A stretch of DNA of 64,000 nucleotides from Bacteroidia bacterium (GCA_030427585.1 JAUIBW010000027.1:1-64000), one strand, 5' to 3'; numbered from the stretch's first letter, positions 35,009 through 44,349 are shown. Notes: generated by a model from the sequence alone, not told the origin. Numbers and translations: made by a program.

Positions 35009-35464
35009 TTACGTCTCATTCATTACCGAAGTTCGTATTGAAAATTCATCAATAGTAGTAAGATTGCTTAAAGAATTAATTTGATGAGCAGCATTACTAA
35101 TAATATCCTCATAAAAAGCCAAAACTTTTACATCAAAACCAGGAGTATCTTCTGCTGTAATTTTAAATATATCCATTTGATAAATAAAATTATTTAGGAT
35201 ATGATGACTAGAAGAAAGCATAGCTTTATAAATATTTAGCTTAGCATTCTCCATCTTTACTTTTTTAGCATTTTGTTGGGTATCTATAAATAGAAATACA
35301 AAAAATACTAGTAATGGAATTATGATCTCATCAAACTCAAATTGTTCTATACTTGCTAATAATGTGATAATTTTTTCAAACAACTTTAATTCTAATACAA
35401 TAGCTATTACATAAATAAAAATAGATAACACTAATCCGATACACGTTAGTTTATACTTATTCAT
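35009..35464 (-). CDS. Small membrane protein with kinase-like phosphoacceptor helix
   Basis: A 151-residue protein with two membrane helices (about residues 7-27 and 46-61) and a cytoplasmic helical tail. The tail holds SSSHHILNNFIYQM, which resembles the H-x-x-x-N-N phosphoacceptor region of HisKA_2 kinases. No ATPase domain follows. It may be a phosphotransfer fragment, a dimerisation partner of another kinase, or simply a coincidence of sequence. It is convergent with rsmD, with a 28-base gap and no clear terminator between them. The degenerate heptamer repeat at 35471-35491 lies just upstream of its start. Confidence 0.7.
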   Translation of the reverse strand: MNKYKLTCIGLVLSIFIYVIAIVLELKLFEKIITLLASIEQFEFDEIIIPLLVFFVFLFIDTQQNAKKVKMENAKLNIYKAMLSSSHHILNNFIYQMDIFKITAEDTPGFDVKVLAFYEDIISNAAHQINSLSNLTTIDEFSIRTSVMNET

Positions 35465-35470
35465 TAGTTT

Positions 35471-35491
35471 GGAGTTAGGGGTTAGGGGAAA
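35471..35491. repeat. Three-unit degenerate heptamer repeat (GGGGTTA-like)
   Basis: Three consecutive 7-base units (GGAGTTA, GGGGTTA, GGGGAAA), with a possible fourth preceding (TTAGTTT). They are unusually G-rich for this region and sit just upstream of the small membrane protein gene. Confidence 0.6.
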
Positions 35492-35710
35492 CGATTTGTG
35501 AAGACTTTAATGCTACGGTTTACAAATATTACATAAGATTGCAAATAACGTTCGATTTTCAATATTAAATATATACCAAAAAACAGCAACCTGAAGTAAT
35601 TTACAAGTATTTTAACATTCTATATAGACTAAATAGAACACTATCGTACACATCTAAACTAAAGAAACTGACAACCAATTACATATACAATTAGGTATGT
35701 TTTATAACTA

Positions 35711-35734
35711 AAGTAGCTTTTTTATAAGCTACTT
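35711..35734 (-). terminator. Possible terminator of the GH3 fusion gene
   Basis: A 9-base perfect stem (AAGTAGCTT with AAGCTACTT) and a 6-base T-rich loop, about 25 bases after the stop at 35760 on the minus strand. The T run after the stem is short (TTT). Confidence 0.45.
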
Positions 35735-35759
35735 CTTTTCCTTTACAAACTAGATACCA

Positions 35760-38684
35760 TCAATAATCTATTGCCTCATAGATCAGCCGTTGTATCTCTG
35801 AGCGAATATCGTGTGATATGAGTTTTCTATTTGCAGCATTAGGAAAAGTACGGTTACTTAAAAAAACATATATTATTTCTTGTTCTGGATCTGCCCAGGT
35901 AAATGTTCCTGTAAAGCCACTATGTCCAAAACTAGTCATAGATATACACCCACAAGTCGGCCCTACATCACCCAGCTGTGGTTTATCAAAACCTATTCCC
36001 CGTCTTACATTTCGATGACAATAATGACATGTATTAAACTCATCCAATGTTTCTTCTCTAAAATATTGTTTACCTCCATAATACCCTTTATTGAGGTACA
36101 TTTGCATTATTTTGGCAACATCATTAGCATTAGCAAATAGTCCAGCATGCCCGGCAATCCCTCCTAACATAGCAGCTCCCTGATCGTGAACATATCCATG
36201 AACAACTTCATCTCTAAAAATCTTATCATACTCTGTAGGAACTATTCTTTTTTTTCTGAAACGTGTTAAAGGTAAATATGAGGTATTATTGGCTCCCAAT
36301 GGCTTATAAAAATGTTGCTGGGTGAGCCTATGCAATGTATTACCATAATGATCTTCTATATAGGTTTTTAAAAGATAGTATGGTAAATCACTATATTTAT
36401 ATTTTAACCTATCTCTCAATTCACTATCTCTAATTCTTAACAATAAAGAATCTTTCATATCACTTCTAAAATAAAGGTTATTAGTAACTTCTATATTAAA
36501 ATCTTTAGAGCGACTATTTCTGTAGTACTTCTTATCTGGTTTTCGAGTAACAGAATCCATTGTTTGCAAATAAAAAGGAATCCAAGCTTTTAATCTTGCA
36601 TAATGTGATAGCATTGATCTTATTGTAATATGTTCTTTATTAGAACCTTTAAAAGAAGGTAGCATTTTTCCTACCTCTGTATTTAAAGAAATAATTCCTT
36701 TATCTTTTAACTCTATAGTAAGTGGTAAAGTAGCTAATATTTTGGTCAAAGATGCCAGATCATAAACATCAGACCCTTTAACATTTCTAAATTTACTATA
36801 GGTATGGTACCCATAATTTTTATTGAATACTACTTTTCCTTTCCTCGCAACAATTAACTGTGCACCAGGTGTCATTTTTTCTTTTAGTGCAAAATCTACT
36901 ATAGAATCAATTCTATTAAGTTTATAAGAATTCATCCCTACACTTTCGGGTAACCCGTAAGATAATCTATTTAAAGCTCTGGTATGATATCCTGTACCAA
37001 CAGGAAACTCCTCTCCGATACTTACAGGAAGTTTTCCTTTGGCTTCTATCGCTCCAAAAAGTAATTGTGCCGTTTTTTCCTGAGCTACCTTACTATTTTG
37101 GTAAGACATTACAATACCTTCAAAATTCGTAGTGGTTAACATATCTAACATAGCATAAGGTCTTGCAAACACACTAAGAACGGTAGTATTCAATCTGGCA
37201 ATCTCATATAACCAAACTAATTCTTTATCCTTAAACTTATATTCTGCCCAGGGCGAATCGTTTGATTTATGAAAACCTACAATAACATAATTATAGTTTT
37301 TCAATTGTTCTACCATTTCACCCAATTGATTAGCTTTTACCCATTCAACCTGGGTATATTTACTTAATTCTTCATAAAAAGCTTCTCCAGAATCATCACC
37401 AAGAGAAACATAAGCTATTTTTTTTAGGTCAAGATTTTTAATTGGCAGTGTTGCTCTTTCATTCTTTATAACAGTCAAAGAATTTTCGACCAAATCATGA
37501 AATAGCACCTTATTCTTAACACTATTTAATTCCTCATAAAGAAAATCTGTTTCTACAGGTTGATAAGCATTAAGGCCAGCTTTATATTTGGCAAATAAGA
37601 TTTTTCTAACAGAATAAGACAAACGTTCTTCTGTTAGGGCTCCAGAGTAATATGCAGAGACTATTTTCTGAGATGCCAACGGTACATCTTCAGACATTAA
37701 AAGAATATCATTTCCTGCCAAAAAAGCTGCCAAATCAATATCTCCAGGTGCTTTAAAATCAGAAGCTCCTTTCATATTAAGAGCATCTGTAAAAATTAAA
37801 CCTTCAAACTTTAAGCTATCCTTTAATACTCCAGAAACTACTTTTTTAGAAACAGAAGACGGGTAGTCTGATCTGTATTCTAAACTAGGGATATTAAGAT
37901 GAGCTACCATAATGCTGGATAATCCTTCATTAATAAGTTTTTTATAGGGGTATAATTCGATACTATCAATTCTTTTGGCATCAAAATGAATAGTAGGCAA
38001 TGTATTATGCGAATCGGTATCGGTATCTCCGTGACCAGGAAAATGCTTAGCAGTAGCCAGAATCCCTTCTCGTTGCATACCTTTCATAAAAGCCAGTGCT
38101 TTTTGAGCTACCTTTTCTTTATCTTCTCCAAAAGAACGATTGCCAATTATCGGGTTTTTAGGATTTGTATTAATATCAACCACAGGTGCAAAATTAATAT
38201 GTACTCCCATTCGTTTACAATGCCTCGCTACCTGTCTTCCGGTTTCTTCTATTAAATGATCATCTTGTATTGCTCCAAGAGTCATGTTCCAAGGGAAAGT
38301 TTGTGTCGAATCTAATCGCATACCAAGTCCCCACTCTGCATCAACACCTATTAACAATGGTATTTTGGATAATTTCTGGTATTCATTATTTAGTTTAGCC
38401 TGTTGCTTAGGTCCTCCTTTAGAAAAAATAACGCCTCCGATCATGAACTCTTCTATGAGTCCTTTTATTTTATCTGTTTCTTTTCGGGAGTCAGAAGAAG
38501 ATACATTTACCATAAATAGCTGTCCCACTTTTTCTTTAAGGGTCATTCTATTGTATATACTATCCACCCATCTTCTTTGGGTTTCAAAATCTTCTACTAA
38601 TAAAGGGTTTTCTGATTGAGCATTAACACCAAAAGTGATTAGAAAAAATATAAAATAAAAATACTTTTTTATGATACGCCGCAC
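35760..38684 (-). CDS. NagZ-like GH3 beta-N-acetylglucosaminidase fused to a serine beta-lactamase-like domain
   Basis: A 974-residue exported protein with a signal peptide at about residues 1-22. Residues 30-560 are a glycoside hydrolase family 3 module. The NagZ-type motif KHFPGHGDTDTDSH is at 213-226 and the presumed nucleophile is D300 in IFTDALNMKGA. Residues 590-970 are a class C beta-lactamase/penicillin-binding-like domain with SxxK motif SLTK at 645-648, Tyr motif YSD at 764-766, and HSGFTG at 921-926. The pairing suggests peptidoglycan or muropeptide processing in the periplasm. The gene starts at GTG 38684. It follows the conserved gene at 38692-39177 by 7 bases, so they form one transcript. 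Confidence 0.9.
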   Translation of the reverse strand: MRRIIKKYFYFIFFLITFGVNAQSENPLLVEDFETQRRWVDSIYNRMTLKEKVGQLFMVNVSSSDSRKETDKIKGLIEEFMIGGVIFSKGGPKQQAKLNNEYQKLSKIPLLIGVDAEWGLGMRLDSTQTFPWNMTLGAIQDDHLIEETGRQVARHCKRMGVHINFAPVVDINTNPKNPIIGNRSFGEDKEKVAQKALAFMKGMQREGILATAKHFPGHGDTDTDSHNTLPTIHFDAKRIDSIELYPYKKLINEGLSSIMVAHLNIPSLEYRSDYPSSVSKKVVSGVLKDSLKFEGLIFTDALNMKGASDFKAPGDIDLAAFLAGNDILLMSEDVPLASQKIVSAYYSGALTEERLSYSVRKILFAKYKAGLNAYQPVETDFLYEELNSVKNKVLFHDLVENSLTVIKNERATLPIKNLDLKKIAYVSLGDDSGEAFYEELSKYTQVEWVKANQLGEMVEQLKNYNYVIVGFHKSNDSPWAEYKFKDKELVWLYEIARLNTTVLSVFARPYAMLDMLTTTNFEGIVMSYQNSKVAQEKTAQLLFGAIEAKGKLPVSIGEEFPVGTGYHTRALNRLSYGLPESVGMNSYKLNRIDSIVDFALKEKMTPGAQLIVARKGKVVFNKNYGYHTYSKFRNVKGSDVYDLASLTKILATLPLTIELKDKGIISLNTEVGKMLPSFKGSNKEHITIRSMLSHYARLKAWIPFYLQTMDSVTRKPDKKYYRNSRSKDFNIEVTNNLYFRSDMKDSLLLRIRDSELRDRLKYKYSDLPYYLLKTYIEDHYGNTLHRLTQQHFYKPLGANNTSYLPLTRFRKKRIVPTEYDKIFRDEVVHGYVHDQGAAMLGGIAGHAGLFANANDVAKIMQMYLNKGYYGGKQYFREETLDEFNTCHYCHRNVRRGIGFDKPQLGDVGPTCGCISMTSFGHSGFTGTFTWADPEQEIIYVFLSNRTFPNAANRKLISHDIRSEIQRLIYEAIDY

Positions 38685-38691
38685 GAAAATT

Positions 38692-39177
38692 TTAATTTAA
38701 AAAACGGTTATGCCAACTATCTTTTGCTGGGATTTCCCAATTGATTCGATATTCGGCAATATTAGTAACCAGGTTATTGAAAACGATAGTATTTGGGGAT
38801 ACTGATCTATTTTTAGCCATTTTCTTAAAATCTGCAAGAGGTTTATAGGCTACAAACTCTCCTTGCTTAAAAGACACGTTCATCTTATCCATTAAGTCTA
38901 CATCATATGCTTTTTCTAGTTTCTGGATAAAATGAACAGAAGCATCTATAGAGCATCCGGTTGCCTGATTCATCCCTTGATCTAATCCAATGGTTATAAA
39001 TCGTTTATATTTTATCTCATAACCTGCTTTTAGGTCAGTCCCATGGGCTGTCCACTGAGTTATAAATTCTTTTATTTTTGTTTCGATCTCTTCCAATTCA
39101 TCCAAAGTGAATGACCGATTTGCCTGATAAATCCACACTCGAGATGTTTCCGGAAGGTCATTAAAATCTACCAACAT
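38692..39177 (-). CDS. Conserved Bacteroidetes protein of unknown function
   Basis: A 161-residue cytoplasmic protein with no signal peptide or membrane helix. Recognisable conserved pieces are SRVWIYQANRSFTLDELEEI, FITQWTAHGTDLKAGYE, and GCSIDASVHFIQKLEKAY. I recall such proteins being labelled 'ABC transporter ATPase', but there is no Walker A, Walker B or ABC signature. That name should not be used without evidence. It is co-transcribed with the GH3 fusion gene 7 bases downstream. This may connect it to cell-wall turnover, which is inference only. Confidence 0.85.
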   Translation of the reverse strand: MLVDFNDLPETSRVWIYQANRSFTLDELEEIETKIKEFITQWTAHGTDLKAGYEIKYKRFITIGLDQGMNQATGCSIDASVHFIQKLEKAYDVDLMDKMNVSFKQGEFVAYKPLADFKKMAKNRSVSPNTIVFNNLVTNIAEYRINWEIPAKDSWHNRFLN

Positions 39178-39230
39178 GAGCTATTTTTTACTAAAATAAC
39201 AAAAACTATTGCTATTTACGATTATAGAAA

Positions 39231-39259
39231 AGAGTTAATATGAAAAACATATTAACTCT
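39231..39259 (-). terminator. Terminator at the end of the Fe-S/MCE gene run
   Basis: A perfect 12-base stem (AGAGTTAATATG with CATATTAACTCT) and AAAAA loop, with TTTTCT following on the minus strand. It lies 30 bases after the stop at 39290. Confidence 0.65.
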
Positions 39260-39289
39260 AATAAAAATATAATATAATTAAGAAAAAAT

Positions 39290-40081
39290 CTACAAATCCT
39301 GAGCGTTGGCAATAAGTTCAGCTACATCCATGACTTGTACACTTTCTTCTTTTTCTTTACTTTTTACCCCATCTGTCATCATTGTATTACAAAAAGGACA
39401 TCCAGCGGCAATAATATCTGGTTTGGTTTCTAAGGCATCTTCTGTTCTTTCGACATTAATATCCTTATTTCCAGGTTCTGGTTCTTTAAACATTTGTGCA
39501 CCACCCGCTCCACAACATAAGCCATTTCGCTTACAGCGTTTCATTTCTACGAGTTCTACTTCTAATTTTCTAAGTAAATCTCTTGGAGCTTCGTATACAT
39601 TATTTGCTCTACCGAGATAGCAGGGATCATGAAATGTAATTCGTTTACCTTTAAATCTTCCTCCTTCAACTTTTAATCGACCTTCATCAAGAAGGGATTT
39701 TAAGAATTGAGTATGGTGCATTACTTCATAATCTCCTCCCAATACAGGGTATTCATTTTTTAAAGTATTAAAACAGTGAGGACATGCTGTAACTACTTTT
39801 TTAATTTCGTAAGCATTCATTACTTCTATATTTGTAACTGCCTGCATTTGAAACAAGAATTCATTACCTGCTCTTTTTGCTGGATCTCCCGTACAGCTTT
39901 CTTCGGTACCTAATACAGCAAAATCCACATTTGCATTATGAAGTAATTTTACAAAAGCTTTTGTAATTTTTTTAGCTCTGTCATCAAAACTACCAGCACA
40001 ACCCACCCAAAATAAAACTTCTGGTTTTTTACCTTCTGCCATATATTCTGCCATTGTTGGCACCTTTACTGTCTCACTCAT
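39290..40081 (-). CDS. CCG-domain Fe-S oxidoreductase subunit (GlpC/LutA/HdrB-like)
   Basis: A 263-residue cytoplasmic protein with two CCG-type domains. The Cys motifs are VGCAGSFDDR, CPHCFNTLKN, a CKRNGLCCGAGGAQMF block with the signature double Cys, and CPFCNTMM. These sites bind unusual Fe-S clusters in heterodisulfide reductase B, GlpC, LutA and related proteins. It is the partner of the 441-residue Fe-S membrane protein two genes upstream. Together they look like a quinone-linked oxidoreductase whose electron donor is unknown. It lies 45 bases after a HAD phosphatase gene on the same strand. Confidence 0.92.
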   Translation of the reverse strand: MSETVKVPTMAEYMAEGKKPEVLFWVGCAGSFDDRAKKITKAFVKLLHNANVDFAVLGTEESCTGDPAKRAGNEFLFQMQAVTNIEVMNAYEIKKVVTACPHCFNTLKNEYPVLGGDYEVMHHTQFLKSLLDEGRLKVEGGRFKGKRITFHDPCYLGRANNVYEAPRDLLRKLEVELVEMKRCKRNGLCCGAGGAQMFKEPEPGNKDINVERTEDALETKPDIIAAGCPFCNTMMTDGVKSKEKEESVQVMDVAELIANAQDL

Positions 40082-40126
40082 ATTATACTATTTAAAGTTT
40101 AGGAATAGACTCCTAAAACTCATATT

Positions 40127-40573
40127 TTAATCATGTTTTCCATCATCAAAAACTTCGATAGTCACAACTCTTTCTACCAGCTCTGTAAATTTACCAGTAT
40201 ATCGCGTTGCTTTTACCAAATGATTATCAATCCAATGATAATTTCCTCCTCTTGGTTTTCCCATCAAAAGGCTATGATACTTAAAGCCACATTTCTTTAA
40301 CCATGTTTCGGTTACATCTCTATGTTCTTCGGTTCTTGAAGTAAAAAAACATATAATATGTCCTTGATCATACCATTTGTTTAATGTAATCAATGCATCA
40401 GGAAAAGGTTCGCAAGTAACCATTCGTTCTGGTTCTTCATTGGGTACATCTTCGGTTATGGTTCCATCAATATCAATAAGATAATTCTTGACACCTTCTG
40501 GCAAGACTGGGCTTACATGTTCTCCTTCTTCTATTTTATCGTGCAATAATTTTTCTACTTCTTCCTTTTTCAT
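40127..40573 (-). CDS. HAD-superfamily phosphatase, small
   Basis: A 148-residue cytoplasmic protein of the HAD superfamily. Motif I is LIDIDGTI, with the two catalytic Asp two residues apart. Motif II is ICFFTSRTEEHRD, and a conserved GKPRGGNYHWIDNH block supplies the motif III-type Lys. The active-site residues are present. Members with this short core may dephosphorylate sugars or nucleotides, and some are mislabelled phosphoheptose isomerase. The gene lies between two electron-transfer genes; the reason is not clear. No cap domain is seen. Confidence 0.85.
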   Translation of the reverse strand: MKKEEVEKLLHDKIEEGEHVSPVLPEGVKNYLIDIDGTITEDVPNEEPERMVTCEPFPDALITLNKWYDQGHIICFFTSRTEEHRDVTETWLKKCGFKYHSLLMGKPRGGNYHWIDNHLVKATRYTGKFTELVERVVTIEVFDDGKHD

Positions 40574-40653
40574 AATTTTTATTAATTTGTGGTTTAATTG
40601 GTTAAAAGTTTTGGTTAAAATTTAATGCATTCTCATTGGTTATTTAATAAAAA

Positions 40654-41979
40654 TTATTCGTCACTCCAGTTTAATCTATCCATTTGGTTAAATGGCCATG
40701 GAGCTCCATTATTTTCTATATTAGTCATCATATTATTAAGATCAGAAGGCGCAGCACTTTGCTCCATTACCAAATAACGTCTCATATCAATAATAATAGA
40801 CAATGGATTAATACTTACCGGGCAAGTTTCTACACAGGCATTACAACTGGTACAAGCCCACAATTCTTCGGGAGTAATGTAGTCATTAAGCAATTGCTTT
40901 CCATCATCCACAAAACTACCATTCTTATCAATATTATCTCCTACCTCTTTTAAACGATCTCTGGTATCCATCATAATTTTACGAGGAGATAGTTTTTTTC
41001 CTGTTTGATTTGCAGGGCATTCACTCGTACAACGACCACACTCGGTACATGTATATGCATTTAGTAATTGAACCCAATTTAAGTCTGCAACATCTGATGC
41101 TCCAAATTTCTCTGGTTCTCCTTCTTGCTGATCATCTGCAGGAGCAGCAAAAGGATCTGCACTTGGATCCATCATTAGCTGTACTTCTTTGGTAACAGCC
41201 TCGAGGTTATCAAGTTCTCCTTTAGGATTTAAGTCTCCATAATAGGTATTCGGAAATGCCAACAGGATATGTAAATGTTTTGAGAAATATAAATAATTTA
41301 AAAACACTAATATGCCTACAATATGTAGCCACCAGCATGTTCTTTCTAATAGTATTAATGCAGTTTCTGACATCCCATCAAGAAGTGGTAATAGGTACTG
41401 ACTTACTGGGTATGCCCCGGCCTTAACATAATGATCTGCTCCTAATGCTTGTAATTGAAGATCTGCTGCATTCATTACCAAAAATAAAGTCATCAAAACC
41501 ATCTCGAAATACAGGATTAAGTTTCCATCGTTTTTTGGCCATCCTTTCATCTCTGGATTCCAAAAACGTTTTAATTTAATCACATTACGACGAATCCAAA
41601 ATAAAACTACTCCTATAAATACAAGGAATGCTAAAACCTCAAAAGCTCCTATTAAGAAATCATATAACCCGCCTAAAAAGGCAAAAATCCTATGCGTACC
41701 AAAAATACCATCGATAATAATCTCTAGTACTTCTATATTAATGATAATAAAGCCCAGGTATACAACAATATGCAATATTCCTGCCACCGGACGTCGTACC
41801 ATCTTAGACTGCCCTAATGCGCTCCTAGCCATATTTTTAAATCGTTCTCCTTTATTATCAGAACGATCTATGTCTTTTCCTAATCGGATATTACGAATGA
41901 CTTTACGGACATTTTTTGTAAAATATCCAATACCCGCTATCAAAACAAGTATAAACAGGATATTAGGTATGTATTGCAT
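40654..41979 (-). CDS. Membrane-bound Fe-S oxidoreductase (NarI/HdrE-like N-terminus, two 4Fe-4S clusters)
   Basis: A 441-residue membrane protein. Five or so hydrophobic helices in the first 260 residues resemble the quinone-binding cytochrome b-type subunits of HdrE/NarI. A hydrophilic loop follows with a 4Fe-4S motif CTECGRCTSECPANQ and a second motif CTSCNACVETCPVSI. It should pass electrons between membrane quinone and the CCG-domain partner encoded two genes downstream. The start lies 6 bases after the MCE gene stop, so co-transcription is very likely. The substrate is unknown. Confidence 0.92.
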   Translation of the reverse strand: MQYIPNILFILVLIAGIGYFTKNVRKVIRNIRLGKDIDRSDNKGERFKNMARSALGQSKMVRRPVAGILHIVVYLGFIIINIEVLEIIIDGIFGTHRIFAFLGGLYDFLIGAFEVLAFLVFIGVVLFWIRRNVIKLKRFWNPEMKGWPKNDGNLILYFEMVLMTLFLVMNAADLQLQALGADHYVKAGAYPVSQYLLPLLDGMSETALILLERTCWWLHIVGILVFLNYLYFSKHLHILLAFPNTYYGDLNPKGELDNLEAVTKEVQLMMDPSADPFAAPADDQQEGEPEKFGASDVADLNWVQLLNAYTCTECGRCTSECPANQTGKKLSPRKIMMDTRDRLKEVGDNIDKNGSFVDDGKQLLNDYITPEELWACTSCNACVETCPVSINPLSIIIDMRRYLVMEQSAAPSDLNNMMTNIENNGAPWPFNQMDRLNWSDE

Positions 41980-41985
41980 AATGTT

Positions 41986-42936
41986 TTAATTTATAGAATC
42001 TGTTGGTTTTTCGTAAGGCTTATTTTTCTTTCCGAAAACCGAAATATGAACATATCGTTTTGGATTTAATCGTAAATCCTGTAAAAGCAACTCTAGTTGT
42101 TTACTGGTTTTTTCTAAATTATCATATAATTTATCGTCTTTCAGTAATTTTCCAACTGTTCCTCTTCCCGAATTAATATCTTTTGAAATTTTCTCAAAGT
42201 TGGTCAATACTTTTTCCAGATCTTTTCCTAGTTTGGCTACATTTATCTGAGCCAAAGAATCTGAAACCTGATTAAGATTAGTAGACATTTTATCCAGGTT
42301 AGCAAATGTATTATTTAACTTATCTTCATTACCAGAAAGAATCGTATGTAAAGAGTTTGAAGCCCCTTTAAAATTCTTAACTGTTATGCTTAAATCTTTA
42401 AAGATAGAATTCAGATTATTTTTATTATCTACATTAAGAATCCCGTTAACCGAGTTTAGAAGTGTATCTGCATCTGTAATTGCAGCTTCAAGTTTTTCTT
42501 GTAAAGGAGCGAGTTTATCATTTACCAGTTCAAGTAAACCTGCTTCTATTCTACCGGGTAATGTGTCTTTATCTTTTGCTTCAAGGCCTTGCTCATATTT
42601 AGGCATTATTGCAAGTGATTTTCCACCTATCAATCCTCCTCCATATACTTTGGCCAAGCTATTCTTTGAAAACGAAAAATCACTATCTACATTAAACTCT
42701 ACAACAAGGTTACCCTTGGTATCTGCAAAATTTATAGAAACCACCTGCCCTACAACCATACCATTTATGGTTACCGGAGAAGAAGGTATTAACCCTTCTA
42801 CATTATCATAAATAGCATAAAAGGTTCTATCATTTTCTAAGAGATTTTTTCCCTTCAGGAAACTATAACCAAAGATTAAAAGTGCTATTGCACAGATTGC
42901 TAATATTCCTGTTTTGACTTCTCTAGTAAATTTCAA
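41986..42936 (-). CDS. MCE/MlaD-domain lipid-transport protein
   Basis: A 316-residue inner-membrane protein. A single N-terminal helix (residues 10-29, GILAICAIALLIFGYSFLKG) is followed by one MCE/MlaD domain at about residues 35-115 (VEGLIPSSPVTINGMVVGQV). The long helical C-terminal region is rich in Asn, Leu and Lys with heptad-like spacing (LDKMSTNLNQVSDSLAQI) and could be a coiled coil. MCE proteins carry phospholipids across the periplasm in Mla-like systems with an ABC ATPase and permease. Neither is adjacent here. The gene lies between an amidase and the Fe-S membrane protein on the same strand. Confidence 0.92.
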   Translation of the reverse strand: MKFTREVKTGILAICAIALLIFGYSFLKGKNLLENDRTFYAIYDNVEGLIPSSPVTINGMVVGQVVSINFADTKGNLVVEFNVDSDFSFSKNSLAKVYGGGLIGGKSLAIMPKYEQGLEAKDKDTLPGRIEAGLLELVNDKLAPLQEKLEAAITDADTLLNSVNGILNVDNKNNLNSIFKDLSITVKNFKGASNSLHTILSGNEDKLNNTFANLDKMSTNLNQVSDSLAQINVAKLGKDLEKVLTNFEKISKDINSGRGTVGKLLKDDKLYDNLEKTSKQLELLLQDLRLNPKRYVHISVFGKKNKPYEKPTDSIN

Positions 42937-43022
42937 AATAGATTACATTTTAGGACACAAATTTAGAATAAAAATACATTTATACTGGTAATTTCCTAAG
43001 GAATTATCAGTATTTATTTAGA

Positions 43023-44147
43023 TTAATTTGAAGATGTATCAGCTTTTAAAGCTTCGGTTAAAGGAATCAATTCACTATTACGAAAAGCAACGATAAAACT
43101 AGAATCAAATCCTTTACCTACTGCAATTTCTCTTAATTCCTGTATTAAAGTATAATTAGATGTACTTCCGAAGTAATACTTATACAGGTCTCCGGTTTTA
43201 TTTTTAGACAGTTGATCCAAGCCGTTAAAATTAAACGATTGTAATTCTATATCACTGGATCCAGCTGCAATTTGCACCTTAAATGTAACGTCTTCATACA
43301 CAAGATCTCCATCCATTTTAGCAGTTACTTTTGTTACTTCGGGAGTTTTGGGAGGATCTACTTTATAAATAGCATCGAGGCTTTCTTTATAATCTATAAT
43401 CGAAGTGGTGATAGATTTTGCCATCTCTTCCTGTCCTTTTTTAGAGTTAAGATATTTTCCTTCATTATTGTTAGTTAAAAAACCCAGTTCGATAAGAACA
43501 CTAGGCATATAGGTTTGATGTAAAACGACAAAACCAGCTTGTTTTACTCCTCTACTCTTTCTTTCTAATGTTTTTTTAAATCTATTCTGGACAAAACTAG
43601 CCAGTGTAAGACTCTGATCTAAATATTCTTCCTGCATTAAAGTAAGTCCGATAATTGATTCGGGAGAATTAGGATCAAACCCATCATAATTAGCTTCGTA
43701 ATTATCTTCCAGAAGGATTACAGAGTTTTCATTTTTTGCTACATTAAAATTTTCATTATTAGCATGCAACCCTAAAACAAAGGTTTCTGTACCAGAAGCC
43801 TGTGAGCGGTGCGAATTACAATGTATAGATACAAAAAGATTTGCTTTGGCCTTATTAGCAATACTTCCTCTCTCATGTAATTCTATAAAGGTATCTGTTT
43901 TTCGGGTATATACTACTTTAAACCTGTCATCTTTTTCTAAAGCTACACCCACAGCCAAAGCCACATTTAGTGCTATTTCTTTTTCTTTATAGCCATTTCC
44001 GCGGTTTCCGGGATCATGACCACCATGTCCAGCATCTAAAACAACAACAAATTTTTCTTTCTCCTGGGCAATCATATCTGCGTTAAAGACAGATACAACA
44101 GACATAAAAACCAGTAAAAAAACACTACATACTATACTTCGTCTCAT
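43023..44147 (-). CDS. N-acetylmuramoyl-L-alanine amidase (Amidase_3)
   Basis: A 374-residue exported zinc hydrolase that cleaves the amide bond between N-acetylmuramic acid and L-Ala in peptidoglycan. It starts at the ATG at 44147; a TTG one codon earlier is less likely. A signal peptide (VCSVFLLVFMSVVSVF) precedes the catalytic domain at about residues 30-250. Zinc ligands and catalytic Glu are seen in VVLDAGHGGHDPGNRG, VSIHCNSH, and VLIELGFLTNNNEG. A C-terminal SPOR-like region (about residues 285-370, FKVQIAAGSSDIEL) may bind denuded septal glycan. It is followed after 86 bases by the MCE gene. Confidence 0.94.
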   Translation of the reverse strand: MRRSIVCSVFLLVFMSVVSVFNADMIAQEKEKFVVVLDAGHGGHDPGNRGNGYKEKEIALNVALAVGVALEKDDRFKVVYTRKTDTFIELHERGSIANKAKANLFVSIHCNSHRSQASGTETFVLGLHANNENFNVAKNENSVILLEDNYEANYDGFDPNSPESIIGLTLMQEEYLDQSLTLASFVQNRFKKTLERKSRGVKQAGFVVLHQTYMPSVLIELGFLTNNNEGKYLNSKKGQEEMAKSITTSIIDYKESLDAIYKVDPPKTPEVTKVTAKMDGDLVYEDVTFKVQIAAGSSDIELQSFNFNGLDQLSKNKTGDLYKYYFGSTSNYTLIQELREIAVGKGFDSSFIVAFRNSELIPLTEALKADTSSN

Positions 44148-44349
44148 CAACTACAAATAATTTTACTACTAATTTTGAAACATTTTTATTATGTTTCAGT
44201 ATTTAATATAACAAGTTAAAAATCTAAAGATTGTGATTTATATAATAAACCTATATCTTCTATGTTTATACAGCTTAGAAGGTATGCTTTTGATATAATT
44301 TTTTATTTTTTTCTGAATTACAATCTAAGCATAAAAAATATATGTAATT

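Noticed and set aside
37986..38619. Plus-strand open frames (89 and 111 residues) opposite the GH3 gene
   Set aside because: They are shadows of the glycoside hydrolase coding strand; composition and lack of motifs argue against real genes.
38692..39177. ABC transporter ATPase
   Set aside because: No Walker A, Walker B or ABC signature motif is present, although relatives are sometimes given this name.
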